A stretch of 64,000 bases of DNA from Pseudomonadota bacterium. Its GTDB lineage: Bacteria > Desulfobacterota > Binatia > Binatales > Binataceae. The position numbers and the translations under genes are program-made. Shown here piece by piece: positions 18,389-26,937 of this stretch (its first letter is position 1; each line of letters starts with the position of its first letter). The stretch spans positions 248,001 to 312,000 of the forward strand of contig JAJPKA010000002.1 of NCBI GenBank assembly GCA_021323945.1, written 5' to 3'. The notes below the pieces were generated by a model. The model was not told the DNA's origin and did no database searches. It saw only the letters and a program-made list of their open reading frames with translations.

Positions 18389-19081
18389 ATGGGAGCCGTC
18401 CAATTAATCGCGCTGTTGGCTACCCTGTTTATTGGAGGTCACTTCGTTCTTTCTTCGGTGCCAGTACGTGCAGCGATGGTTGGCGCAATTGGCGAGCGGC
18501 TGTTTCGCGGCCTCTATTCGCTGATAGCACTAGCGACATTCATTCCGCTGGTCGTGGTCTTTGCGCGCCATAAACATGCGGGGGCGATGCTTTGGAACCT
18601 GCGCACTGTCGCCCCGGTGCGATGGTTGGTCTGGCTGATGATGTTAGCGGCAATAGTGATTTTTGTCGCATCTTTCATTACGCCCAATCCTGCCACTATT
18701 GGCGTGCCGGCCGGTGACGGTACACCACGCGGCATCCTAAAGCTGACGCGACATCCAGCGTTCGTCGCTTTCAGCCTCTTTGGGTTCGCCCACATGCTGA
18801 TGAATGGCTGGATCGGTGACATCGCTTTTTTTGCCACGTTTCCCTTGCTGGGTCTTGTCGGCGCATGGCATCAGGATCGCCGCAAGCTACGCGAGGGAGG
18901 CGAGCGCTATTGCCGTTTCTTCGACCAAACCTCTTTGATGCCGGGTGTGGCGTTGCTCAGTGGCCGCCAACGGCTGAGTGCGGGGGATTTTCCATGGTTG
19001 ACAACAGCAATCGGTATTGCCGCCTTCCTCGCACTGGTTGCACTTCACCATCGCCTTTTCGGTGGCTACCCCTTGGGCTAG
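18389..19081 (+). CDS. NnrU family integral membrane protein
   Basis: 230 aa from ATG 18389, which has GGGGACGTA just upstream; the frame is open further up but that stretch runs through the trp leader and is not protein-like. Several hydrophobic helices (about six) and the family features LTRHPAF, GFAHMLMNG and GAWHQDRRK are visible. NnrU proteins were named from denitrifiers and are related to methyltransferase-like isoprenylcysteine/NnrU membrane domains. No denitrification genes are nearby, so the role is open. Confidence 0.8.
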   Translation: MGAVQLIALLATLFIGGHFVLSSVPVRAAMVGAIGERLFRGLYSLIALATFIPLVVVFARHKHAGAMLWNLRTVAPVRWLVWLMMLAAIVIFVASFITPNPATIGVPAGDGTPRGILKLTRHPAFVAFSLFGFAHMLMNGWIGDIAFFATFPLLGLVGAWHQDRRKLREGGERYCRFFDQTSLMPGVALLSGRQRLSAGDFPWLTTAIGIAAFLALVALHHRLFGGYPLG

Positions 19082-19167
19082 GTTCTTTCTGAAGCGGGGT
19101 TTTTCAAAGGCAAATGCGATAAAGCTTCTGCGCAGAAGTTGGGCGAGTTTCGCGATACTAACGGCAG

Positions 19168-19236
19168 CATTCAACGTCGACCGCGGGGCGTCGCTCTGCG
19201 GTCATCGGTCCGAGCGGTTCAGGCAAAATAGTTGTG
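19168..19236 (+). pseudogene. Remnant of an ABC transporter ATPase (Walker A region)
   Basis: One frame gives AAFNVDRGASL and, after a shift of frame, the next gives AVIGPSGSGK (bases about 19198-19227), which together match the start of an ABC ATPase up to Walker A. No intact ORF continues on either side. The decayed fragment sits directly beside the detached CRISPR repeat. Confidence 0.4.
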
Positions 19237-19295
19237 TGTTCCGGGAGCTGTTCGGCGCATCGGAGCAGCCGCCGCAGTGCCCTGATAAGGCCTCG

Positions 19296-19323
19296 GGCCT
19301 ATCCCCGCGGGCGCGGGGCAACC
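19296..19323 (-). CRISPR. Detached CRISPR repeat, leader-distal
   Basis: A full 28-bp copy of the repeat, identical to the G-type repeats of the main array, stands alone 638 bp from the first repeat of the array. It would be the oldest end of the locus. Either the spacers between were lost or the intervening DNA was inserted. Confidence 0.85.
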
Positions 19324-19518
19324 TGGGGGCTAAATGATCATGCCCGGGACGCATTCAGCTAAGCATTCTCGGGATATCTGCAGAGCTTGAGTATTACAAC
19401 ACTAATCCTACACCCGACCAGTTTGACTTTTCCTTACACATCCCCGGGCGAGATTTTACCACGTGAATAATCTAATCGTCGGTTTTTGCTTGACTTCCGT
19501 GCGGACGGGAAGGGCAAC

Positions 19519-19653
19519 ATGACGATCGTTGAAACGGATTCAAGTGCAGCTACGGTAGTAGAGAAATATGATGAGGACGAGGGTCAAGAGCGCAGCGAAA
19601 TAAGAGCCAGCGGTATAAGCTCCTGGAGGCCATTGTTTTCGCTCATCGACTAG
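19519..19653 (+). CDS. Possible small acidic protein (44 aa)
   Basis: ATG 19519 has a good GGAAGGG site 6-10 nt upstream and encodes an acidic peptide with EKYDEDEGQERSEIRAS and a C-terminal SSWRPLFSLID. Beyond the TAG stop the same frame goes on AR-TAG-AYREIYR-TAG before a TAA, which reads like further helix. It could be a decayed longer gene, a small protein, or chance. I do not recognise a family. Confidence 0.35.
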   Translation: MTIVETDSSAATVVEKYDEDEGQERSEIRASGISSWRPLFSLID

Positions 19654-19673
19654 GCCCGCTAGGCCTATCGTGA

Positions 19674-19809
19674 GATATATCGCTAGGAATAAGAGGAATG
19701 GGTGATTCATCCTTTAGCCTATCCGTAATTCCAGCCGCATCGATATATCGCTAGGAATAAGAGGAATGGGTGATTCATCCTTTAGCCTATCCGTAATTCC
19801 AGCCGCATC
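19674..19809. repeat. 68-bp tandem duplication (2 copies)
   Basis: Bases 19674-19741 are repeated without visible change at 19742-19809. The unit begins GATATATCGCTAGG. Perfect identity means a recent slippage or recombination event. The unit contains TAGCCTATCC, resembling 8 nt of the CRISPR repeat edge, which may be coincidence. Confidence 0.92.
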
Positions 19810-19961
19810 AATTAGCATAGTCGCGAGACCTATAATTACAAGTAAGAATGCACAGAACTACACGAACATCGCACGAAGGATGTCAATCCACGTTCTATCG
19901 GAATCACTGAAGACTACTAGGCCTTTAAATAGCGGATAACGACTGCGGAGCTTAAGGGTCG

Positions 19962-22900
19962 GGCCTATCCCCGCGGGCGCGGGGCAACCTAAAACTCCAC
20001 ATCAGACGCACCCGGCGTATGCGGCCTATCCCCGCGGGCGCGGGGCAACCTTGCCCGACACCGACTGAACGGTCATCTCCTCGGGCCTATCCCCGCGGGC
20101 GCGGGGCAACCTCCTTCCTCCGTTCCTCATGTATTCGCTCCAAGGGCCTATCCCCGCGGGCGCGGGGCAACCGCTGGTGGATTCCGCGGAGGTATCACTG
20201 GTTGCGGCCTATCCCCGCGGGCGCGGGGCAACCGCTTCGGTCTTCCACTAAAGGCTCCCAGTATTGGGCCTATCCCCGCGGGCGCGGGGCAACCCGGGTA
20301 CTCGCCGCGGTCAAACTCCCGGATGAAGGCCTATCCCCGCGGGCGCGGGGCAACCGTGCCTACATGGTCACGCGCGTTACGTTCTAAAGGCCTATCCCCG
20401 CAGGCGCGGGGCAACCCGTAACGCCCAGCTCTTTTCGCCGGGAGCGTAGGGCCTATCCCCGCAGGCGCGGGGCAACCTGGTCTGCACTCCGGGCGGGGAT
20501 TCCACGGCGGGGCCTATCCCCGCAGGCGCGGGGCAACCGTTTATGGAGACGGCGGCGTCATGCACGTCCGGGGCCTATCCCCGCAGGCGCGGGGCAACCT
20601 TCATTCCAGACATTGCCCGCCTGAAACAGCAGGGCCTATCCCCGCAGGCGCGGGGCAACCCGTGCACCTCGCGACCGCACTCCTGACTCGCGGGGCCTAT
20701 CCCCGCAGGCGCGGGGCAACCTCGTCGGGCATATCGACAAGCTCGATACGCCAAGGCCTATCCCCGCAGGCGCGGGGCAACCCGGTCTTTTTTCAGTTCG
20801 TCGTGAATGCGGAAGGGCCTATCCCCGCAGGCGCGGGGCAACCCGAAAAAGGAGGAGGAATCGATGGCGACACAAGGGCCTATCCCCGCAGGCGCGGGGC
20901 AACCCCAGTTCCTCCGGAGACTGAAAAGAGTCTAAAAGGCCTATCCCCGCAGGCGCGGGGCAACCGGAACTAATATCTGGGGCCCCGGCTCTGGAACAGG
21001 CCTATCCCCGCAGGCGCGGGGCAACCGCTGGCGTGCCTGTGAGTTCTCCGACCTCAGCGGGCCTATCCCCGCAGGCGCGGGGCAACCTACACGACTTCGA
21101 CGACGGTAAATATCCCGAGCGGCCTATCCCCGCAGGCGCGGGGCAACCTCCATCAGATCCGGGTATTTACCCGAATCGAACGGCCTATCCCCGCAGGCGC
21201 GGGGCAACCAGAAGGCTGCGCAGCCAGCGTCTGCACTATATCGGCCTATCCCCGCAGGCGCGGGGCAACCGTCGCGAAACTGACATACCTCGGAGGTATG
21301 CAGGGCCTATCCCCGCAGGCGCGGGGCAACCCCAGGCTTCCCAGAGGATACCCAGCAGCCGAAGGGCCTATCCCCGCAGGCGCGGGGCAACCCAGTTTCG
21401 CGAACTAACCGACGCTCAGGTCGAAGGCCTATCCCCGCAGGCGCGGGGCAACCCAGTTTCGCGAACTAACCGACGCTCAGGTCGAAGGCCTATCCCCGCA
21501 GGCGCGGGGCAACCTGGGAGACTTGATCCAACCAGCTTTTAACCAGCGGCCTATCCCCGCAGGCGCGGGGCAACCCATCCATCGCTATTCCTCCGAAAAA
21601 AAAGCTGGGGCCTATCCCCGCAGGCGCGGGGCAACCATGCAGGTCGCCGCAGAGACGCTTACGGCTGCGGGCCTATCCCCGCAGGCGCGGGGCAACCGCT
21701 GATACGGATCGATCTCCAGGAACAGATAGGGGCCTATCCCCGCAGGCGCGGGGCAACCGCTCGATCGTTATAGAACCGAGCCCACTAAAGGGGCCTATCC
21801 CCGCAGGCGCGGGGCAACCTGTGCCCACCCCCGCATCGAGCACTGGCGCGGGGGCCTATCCCCGCAGGCGCGGGGCAACCCAAGTGCCAGCCGATTAGCA
21901 CTACGCCGATCACGGCCTATCCCCGCAGGCGCGGGGCAACCCAAGGCCGTCAAGGCGGCCGGAATTTGGAGAGAGGCCTATCCCCGCAGGCGCGGGGCAA
22001 CCGTGGTTTGGAAACCAATCCTCACGATTTCATGCGGCCTATCCCCGCAGGCGCGGGGCAACCCCACGAATACCGCCGCCCTCAAAGACAAAAACAGGCC
22101 TATCCCCGCAGGCGCGGGGCAACCCTCCCCAGTGTGTCTCTCGGAAACTCGACGACGGGCCTATCCCCGCAGGCGCGGGGCAACCCCCCATTCTGGTTGG
22201 CTTCAGCCGTTCGAGCCAGGCCTATCCCCGCAGGCGCGGGGCAACCCCACACTCAGAGAAAGGTTAGCGCCAGCAGGAAGGCCTATCCCCGCAGGCGCGG
22301 GGCAACCGGTCAGCCCGGGTGGCCCGCACATACTCCTGAAGGCCTATCCCCGCAGGCGCGGGGCAACCCGTTCCCGTCCTGCTCGATACCGTTCCCGTTC
22401 CGGCCTATCCCCGCAGGCGCGGGGCAACCCGTAACCGGCTTTACGGCAAAGAAGCTGCCGAAGGCCTATCCCCGCAGGCGCGGGGCAACCCTGCGCTGCA
22501 GCTGCGGTCGTGAGGCGATCCGCGGCCTATCCCCGCGGGCGCGGGGCAACCCGGGACGTAGCGGGCGCCGGCGATCCGCACACCGGCCTATCCCCGCGGG
22601 CGCGGGGCAACCCGATAGATGAGTTTGTCATTGCCATCCGATGAGGGCCTATCCCCGCGGGCGCGGGGCAACCGGCGAGCGGCAGCAGATCCTTCAGCGT
22701 CATCCAGGCCTATCCCCGCGGGCGCGGGGCAACCCGATTCTTCGGACTCGATCCGACCTTCCAGTGGGGCCTATCCCCGCGGGCGCGGGGCAACCGCGCG
22801 CGATCACAGACACGATTTGGACCGACCGGGCCTATCCCCGCGGGCGCGGGGCAACCGCGCTAGGCAAGACGCGCTTGACGCCAAGCTCAGGCCTATCCCC

Positions 22901-24199
22901 GCGGGCGCGGGGCAACCCACGCAAGGCTCATGCCAGGGTAGTGCGGCGGGGGCCTATCCCCGCGGGCGCGGGGCAACCGTTTGAGCCAGCGGAGAAGCCC
23001 TACATCGAAAGGGCCTATCCCCGCGGGCGCGGGGCAACCCGCGAGTCGGCGTTTTGGGCTGCACGCGACCGGGGCCTATCCCCGCGGGCGCGGGGCAACC
23101 CGTGCCAGTTTCATGATCATCGAACGCCTCTACGGCCTATCCCCGCGGGCGCGGGGCAACCCTACCGCCATGCGTGGCAAAACATACCCTAACAGGCCTA
23201 TCCCCGCGGGCGCGGGGCAACCTTGTCGAGGACCTTCAACAGATACGTCGCACAGGGCCTATCCCCGCGGGCGCGGGGCAACCTATCAGTCTCTATTCGG
23301 CGCTACTGGTGGTTAAGGCCTATCCCCGCGGGCGCGGGGCAACCCCACGGCGTCGCAGCACAATAACGGCGCGACGGGGCCTATCCCCGCGGGCGCGGGG
23401 CAACCTGGAAGAGCGCTCGCTGGCGGTATGGAACGCGGGGCCTATCCCCGCGGGCGCGGGGCAACCGGCTCCTATCCCGAGACTGCGCCAGGCCAGCCAG
23501 GCCTATCCCCGCGGGCGCGGGGCAACCCTGTTCTCGAAGGTCGCGGTGAAAACCGTGTTGGGCCTATCCCCGCGGGCGCGGGGCAACCGCGGATGATTCC
23601 GCGCGCGCGCATATGTTTGCGGGCCTATCCCCGCGGGCGCGGGGCAACCCGGTTGGCTAGGAACCCCTTGATGCCGGCGCGCGGCCTATCCCCGCGGGCG
23701 CGGGGCAACCCCAATATCAGTTGTCCGGCGGATGCAACTATGGGGCCTATCCCCGCGGGCGCGGGGCAACCCGCTGTATCCGCATACACTCCAATGGCAA
23801 AGACGGCCTATCCCCGCGGGCGCGGGGCAACCTATCACCGAATGACGGTTGCGCGCCCTGCAAAGGGCCTATCCCCGCGGGCGCGGGGCAACCCGTGCCA
23901 GTTTCATGATCATCGAACGCCTCTACGGCCTATCCCCGCGGGCGCGGGGCAACCGCGTTGTTGCTCGATGGCATGATAAACGAATAGGGCCTATCCCCGC
24001 GGGCGCGGGGCAACCGATATCGCCCGCCGCTGTTTTCAGCCGCGAGCGGGCCTATCCCCGCGGGCGCGGGGCAACCCCGGTTGATTGCTCGGTCGCCAGC
24101 CCACCGAAGGGCCTATCCCCGCGGGCGCGGGGCAACCCAAGTCAATGACCCGCCGACGCTGTTTCAAGCCGGGCCTATCCCCGCGGGCGCGGGGCAACC
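19962..24199 (-). CRISPR. Type I-E CRISPR array, 70 repeats / 69 spacers
   Basis: A 28-bp repeat recurs every 61 bp (33-nt spacers; the last interval at 24138-24171 is one longer). On the minus strand the repeat begins GGTTGCCCCGCG and ends GCGGGGATAGGCC, with the palindromic core expected for Cas6e. Orientation is set by this match to type I-E repeats and by the leader lying next to cas2, so the newest spacers are at about 24.17 kb. Two repeat variants differ by one base in the hairpin loop: repeats 1-7 and 43-70 (counted from 19962) read GCGGGCGCGG on the plus strand, repeats 8-42 (20389-22490) read GCAGGCGCGG. Two spacers occur twice. Confidence 0.98.
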
Positions 24200-24304
24200 T
24201 CTTGCGAGCGCTTCGCGTGTACAAACGTATAAGAGCAACTCTTAACTTGTCAAAGAGCGACCTCAAACCATCGCTGACCGAAACCCGTTATTCGGTCAGG
24301 AGCC
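24200..24304 (-). promoter_or_regulatory. CRISPR leader with promoter
   Basis: About 105 bp between cas2 and the first repeat. On the minus strand TTGACA (24248-24253) is followed after 16 nt by TATACG (24226-24231), placing the transcript start roughly 20 nt before the first repeat. A 9-bp inverted repeat (CTGACCGAA / TTCGGTCAG, 24274-24299) just after the cas2 stop may end the cas transcript, though no T-run follows. Confidence 0.65.
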
Positions 24305-24610
24305 TTAATCTTCGGACCTCAGATCACGCTTGCGAGCTAAAAAGACGTCATTGCACTCATAGAGTTCGTATGGCGTTGAACCCAGTACAGCTATCTGTTG
24401 CCCTCCCGGGGCGAGCGGCTCGAGCCAAGTCATGACAATGCTACCGCCACCAAGCTCCGCGAACCATTCCTCAAGTACAGACCATACCCGCTCTCGCACC
24501 GCCCGGTTCATTTTTGGTGCTGTGTAGACTCCTGGCGCGATCTCGAGCATGCAAGAGGCGAGGAAGCCTCGAAACCGTCCGGCTACGTCACGCGTCACCA
24601 CCACGGTCAT
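24305..24610 (-). CDS. cas2: CRISPR-associated endonuclease Cas2e
   Basis: 101 aa from ATG 24610 (TVVVTRDVAGRFRGFLASCMLEI is the Cas2e N-terminus). Partner of Cas1 in the spacer integration complex. Cas2e proteins bear the short C-terminal tail seen here. It overlaps the cas1 end by 23 nt and is last in the cas operon, immediately before the leader. The GVYTAP segment is family-typical. Confidence 0.95.
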   Translation of the reverse strand: MTVVVTRDVAGRFRGFLASCMLEIAPGVYTAPKMNRAVRERVWSVLEEWFAELGGGSIVMTWLEPLAPGGQQIAVLGSTPYELYECNDVFLARKRDLRSED

Positions 24611-25475
24611 CCGAGAAGAGCTCCTTAATCCTGTCAATCATCGATGCGACTAGGTGTTGCTTGCGAAAAGTCCGACCGGCAAGTTTGCGGGTGATGGCTT
24701 CGAGCGTCATCAGGGGCGGTGGCGGCTGGCGCTCGAAATCGCGCACCGCAGCGAACGCTACCGGCAAAGTTACCGAATCACGATAGAGATCTGCGATGTC
24801 AAGGCAAAAAGAAATTCCCGAAGCCTCATGAATAAAACCGATCTGCGGTATTGCTCCGGCGACGGCGGTTGCAACCATCGCGGCCGCCTCGACCGCCGTG
24901 GCGGCGTGGTTAATCGCCTGATTGGGTAGATCGTCATTTTGGGGATTGGAGCGGTCGTAGCGGCGGCCCTCCCACTTGACGCCAAACCGGCGCGTTAGCA
25001 AGCGATAAGTTTCACGCATTCGAGCCCCCTCGATTCCACGCAGAGTATCGAGATCGGCGTCGGGCAGCACCTCGCCCAGTCGCCACGCGTACATGCGGCG
25101 GACGCAGAGCATCCGTGCTTCTGGGTTAGCCCAGCAGGCGATCTGGCGGCGAGCAAGCGCGGAATCATCCGGGCCAAACGGCATGCTGGCGTAAAGACGC
25201 ACCCCTCCCTCGCCGGTAAAAAGAATCCCGGTTCCATGACGTGCGGCGAGGCGCATTGCATCGTGGCTTACGGTTACGCCGGGTCCGAGCACGAAGCACG
25301 ACACCGTCTGGAATGGGATCAGATACTCTCCCGGAGGGAGCGAATCGTCGCCGGCAGCGACAAACCGCAGCGTCCCGTCTTCGACCAGGAGGTTACCGCG
25401 GCCAAGCCACATCAGACCGTGCCGATCAATGTGGGGAATCCGCGCAGTCTCGAGACCCAAACGACCCTTGAGCAT
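24588..25475 (-). CDS. cas1: CRISPR-associated integrase Cas1e
   Basis: 295 aa. Metal-binding catalytic residues of Cas1 are visible: Glu in RGIEGARMRE, His in GFIHEASG and Asp in CLDIADLYRD. The N-terminal beta domain begins GRLGLETARIPHIDRHGLMWL, as in type I-E. It integrates new spacers at the leader-repeat junction together with Cas2. No sign of truncation, so adaptation should be functional. Confidence 0.96.
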   Translation of the reverse strand: MLKGRLGLETARIPHIDRHGLMWLGRGNLLVEDGTLRFVAAGDDSLPPGEYLIPFQTVSCFVLGPGVTVSHDAMRLAARHGTGILFTGEGGVRLYASMPFGPDDSALARRQIACWANPEARMLCVRRMYAWRLGEVLPDADLDTLRGIEGARMRETYRLLTRRFGVKWEGRRYDRSNPQNDDLPNQAINHAATAVEAAAMVATAVAGAIPQIGFIHEASGISFCLDIADLYRDSVTLPVAFAAVRDFERQPPPPLMTLEAITRKLAGRTFRKQHLVASMIDRIKELFSDDRGGDA

Positions 25476-25502
25476 TTGGTCGGTCCTTTCTCTTCGGTTT
25501 GG

Positions 25503-26240
25503 TTAATTGCGCAGCAACAGCATGCCAAAACCGAAAGCCCGGTGACGGCCGAGACCGCGCCGAATCAGAGCGAGAAACGCTCCTGGCGCCTCGACTTCAA
25601 GCACTCCCCTGAACGTAACGTCGGGTCGCTGGCACCGTCGCAGGTGAGCCTCGTTCGCGGCGTGCGCGCGCCGCCACAGGCGCTGGAGTTGAAAGCGAGC
25701 GAGCTGGGCGTCGAGCGTGCGCGCGGCGCCGTCGCGGCCGAGTTCGCGCTCAAGCCATTCCCGATAAATCGCCTCTCGATTGAGCCGGATGTCGGCCCCC
25801 ACCTGCAGACAGCGGTGGATAAACGCGTCAACCTCGCGCGGATCCTCGCCACGGGCGCGGCCGCTAATTCGGACGACCGGGCAGACCCGCGTTTCGAAGC
25901 GGTAAATCGCGCCCGTGCGCCATCGGGAGGGCATTGGCTTCGAACACATCGACGCGAGGTCGAGCGTCGCAACGGCCAAAGGATCAGCGAGCGCAAGGGC
26001 GCGGTCAGCGAGATCGCGGTGATCATGTCCTGCATAGGCAAGTAGAGTGAGGCGATGGCCACGGCCCCGTTGTGTGATGAAAGGCTTCGGTGCGCTCTCA
26101 CCAAAGAGTGCCTTTAATGCCGCGTGTACGACATAACTGTCGTCCAGAGTACGTAGAGATAGATGGGTACGCTCGGCGAAGCGCAGCAGCGCGACCTGAT
26201 CCAACTCCGCGCGAACCATGAACAATTGCTCTTCAAACAT
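25503..26240 (-). CDS. cas6e: CRISPR RNA endoribonuclease Cas6e
   Basis: 245 aa from ATG 26240 (MFEEQLFMVRAELD). Cuts pre-crRNA at the base of the repeat hairpin. Two ferredoxin-like halves are implied; the N-terminal half carries a His-rich HLSLRTLDDSYVVH segment (a candidate catalytic His) and the C-terminus has the Gly-rich loop GLGRHRAFGFGMLLL. Its start overlaps the cas5e end by 8 nt. Confidence 0.93.
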   Translation of the reverse strand: MFEEQLFMVRAELDQVALLRFAERTHLSLRTLDDSYVVHAALKALFGESAPKPFITQRGRGHRLTLLAYAGHDHRDLADRALALADPLAVATLDLASMCSKPMPSRWRTGAIYRFETRVCPVVRISGRARGEDPREVDAFIHRCLQVGADIRLNREAIYREWLERELGRDGAARTLDAQLARFQLQRLWRRAHAANEAHLRRCQRPDVTFRGVLEVEAPGAFLALIRRGLGRHRAFGFGMLLLRN

Positions 26241-26937
26241 CGATGAATTCCTCAGTAAGGAAACGCCGCCCGACATGGATTTGATTAGCCCAATCGCGGT
26301 CGTCAGTGACTGGCGTTGCGCCGCGCGACAAAGGCCCCTCAGCCGGAAACCAGGCGCGGAGCTTTCTACATCGGGCTCGCGACGAAAGTGGTGCGGTCAG
26401 CAGCGCAGCACGCAGACTATCCGCTCTCGCGCGGCCGACCAAAATTGGCTCTGCAGGAAGGCAGGGCTTGCGTCCAATGAAAAGCGGGCGGGCGGGACTT
26501 TGAAGCGCAGCGGCCAGCTTTGCGGTATCCGGTTCAGCTTCAGGAGGTTCCAGCGTAAGCGCTACCGTGTAAACCGCGTCAGCGAGGTAATCGCGCAGGC
26601 GGATGTGTGTTCCTGTGCGCGTGGCTACCTCGCCCGCACGCGCTTGAGCCGCTCCCCGCGTTGTCCAGCCCAGGGCGAGGAAGGGCTGCGATAAATCGAC
26701 GGTTTGGTAATCGCGCACCAGCTCGCCGGTTCGGTCACACCGAACGGCGTATTGAATCCGTTGCTGCAAGCTCTGAAGCGCCGCAAAGTCGCGGTGCTCA
26801 TAGCCGAGAGCATTGGCCAGCAGCCCCGTGAGCATTGAGCGCGCCGGAAAGCTGCGGGTTACCCCGTTATTATCAATGACGACCCCGCCGAACGAGATGA
26901 GCGGAGCGTCGAAGCGCAGGATGATGACGTCGATCAT
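26233..26937 (-). CDS. cas5e: Cascade subunit Cas5e
   Basis: 234 aa; binds the 5' handle of the crRNA in Cascade. N-terminus VIILRFDAPLISFGG and the SFPARSMLTGLLANALG block fit the family, as does the HIRLRDYLADAVYTVAL segment. Its start overlaps the cas7e end by 4 nt, so translation is coupled. Confidence 0.93.
   Translation of the reverse strand: MIDVIILRFDAPLISFGGVVIDNNGVTRSFPARSMLTGLLANALGYEHRDFAALQSLQQRIQYAVRCDRTGELVRDYQTVDLSQPFLALGWTTRGAAQARAGEVATRTGTHIRLRDYLADAVYTVALTLEPPEAEPDTAKLAAALQSPARPLFIGRKPCLPAEPILVGRARADSLRAALLTAPLSSRARCRKLRAWFPAEGPLSRGATPVTDDRDWANQIHVGRRFLTEEFIDV

Larger units (their letters stand above)
19324..19961. other. 638-bp spacer between detached repeat and main array
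   Basis: This stretch has lower GC than its surroundings. It contains a possible 44-codon ORF (19519-19653) and a 68-bp tandem duplication (19674-19809). No transposase, terminal inverted repeats or CRISPR repeats were recognised inside it. Confidence 0.6.

Noticed and set aside
20019-24148. Several 100-220 codon plus-strand ORFs made of GLSPRARGN / RPIPAGAGQP / AYPRGRGAT repeats
   Set aside because: They are the CRISPR repeat read in all three frames because the period (61) is not a multiple of 3. Not genes.
25236-26045. 269-codon plus-strand ORF antisense to cas1/cas6e
   Set aside because: Shadow of GC-rich coding DNA on the other strand.
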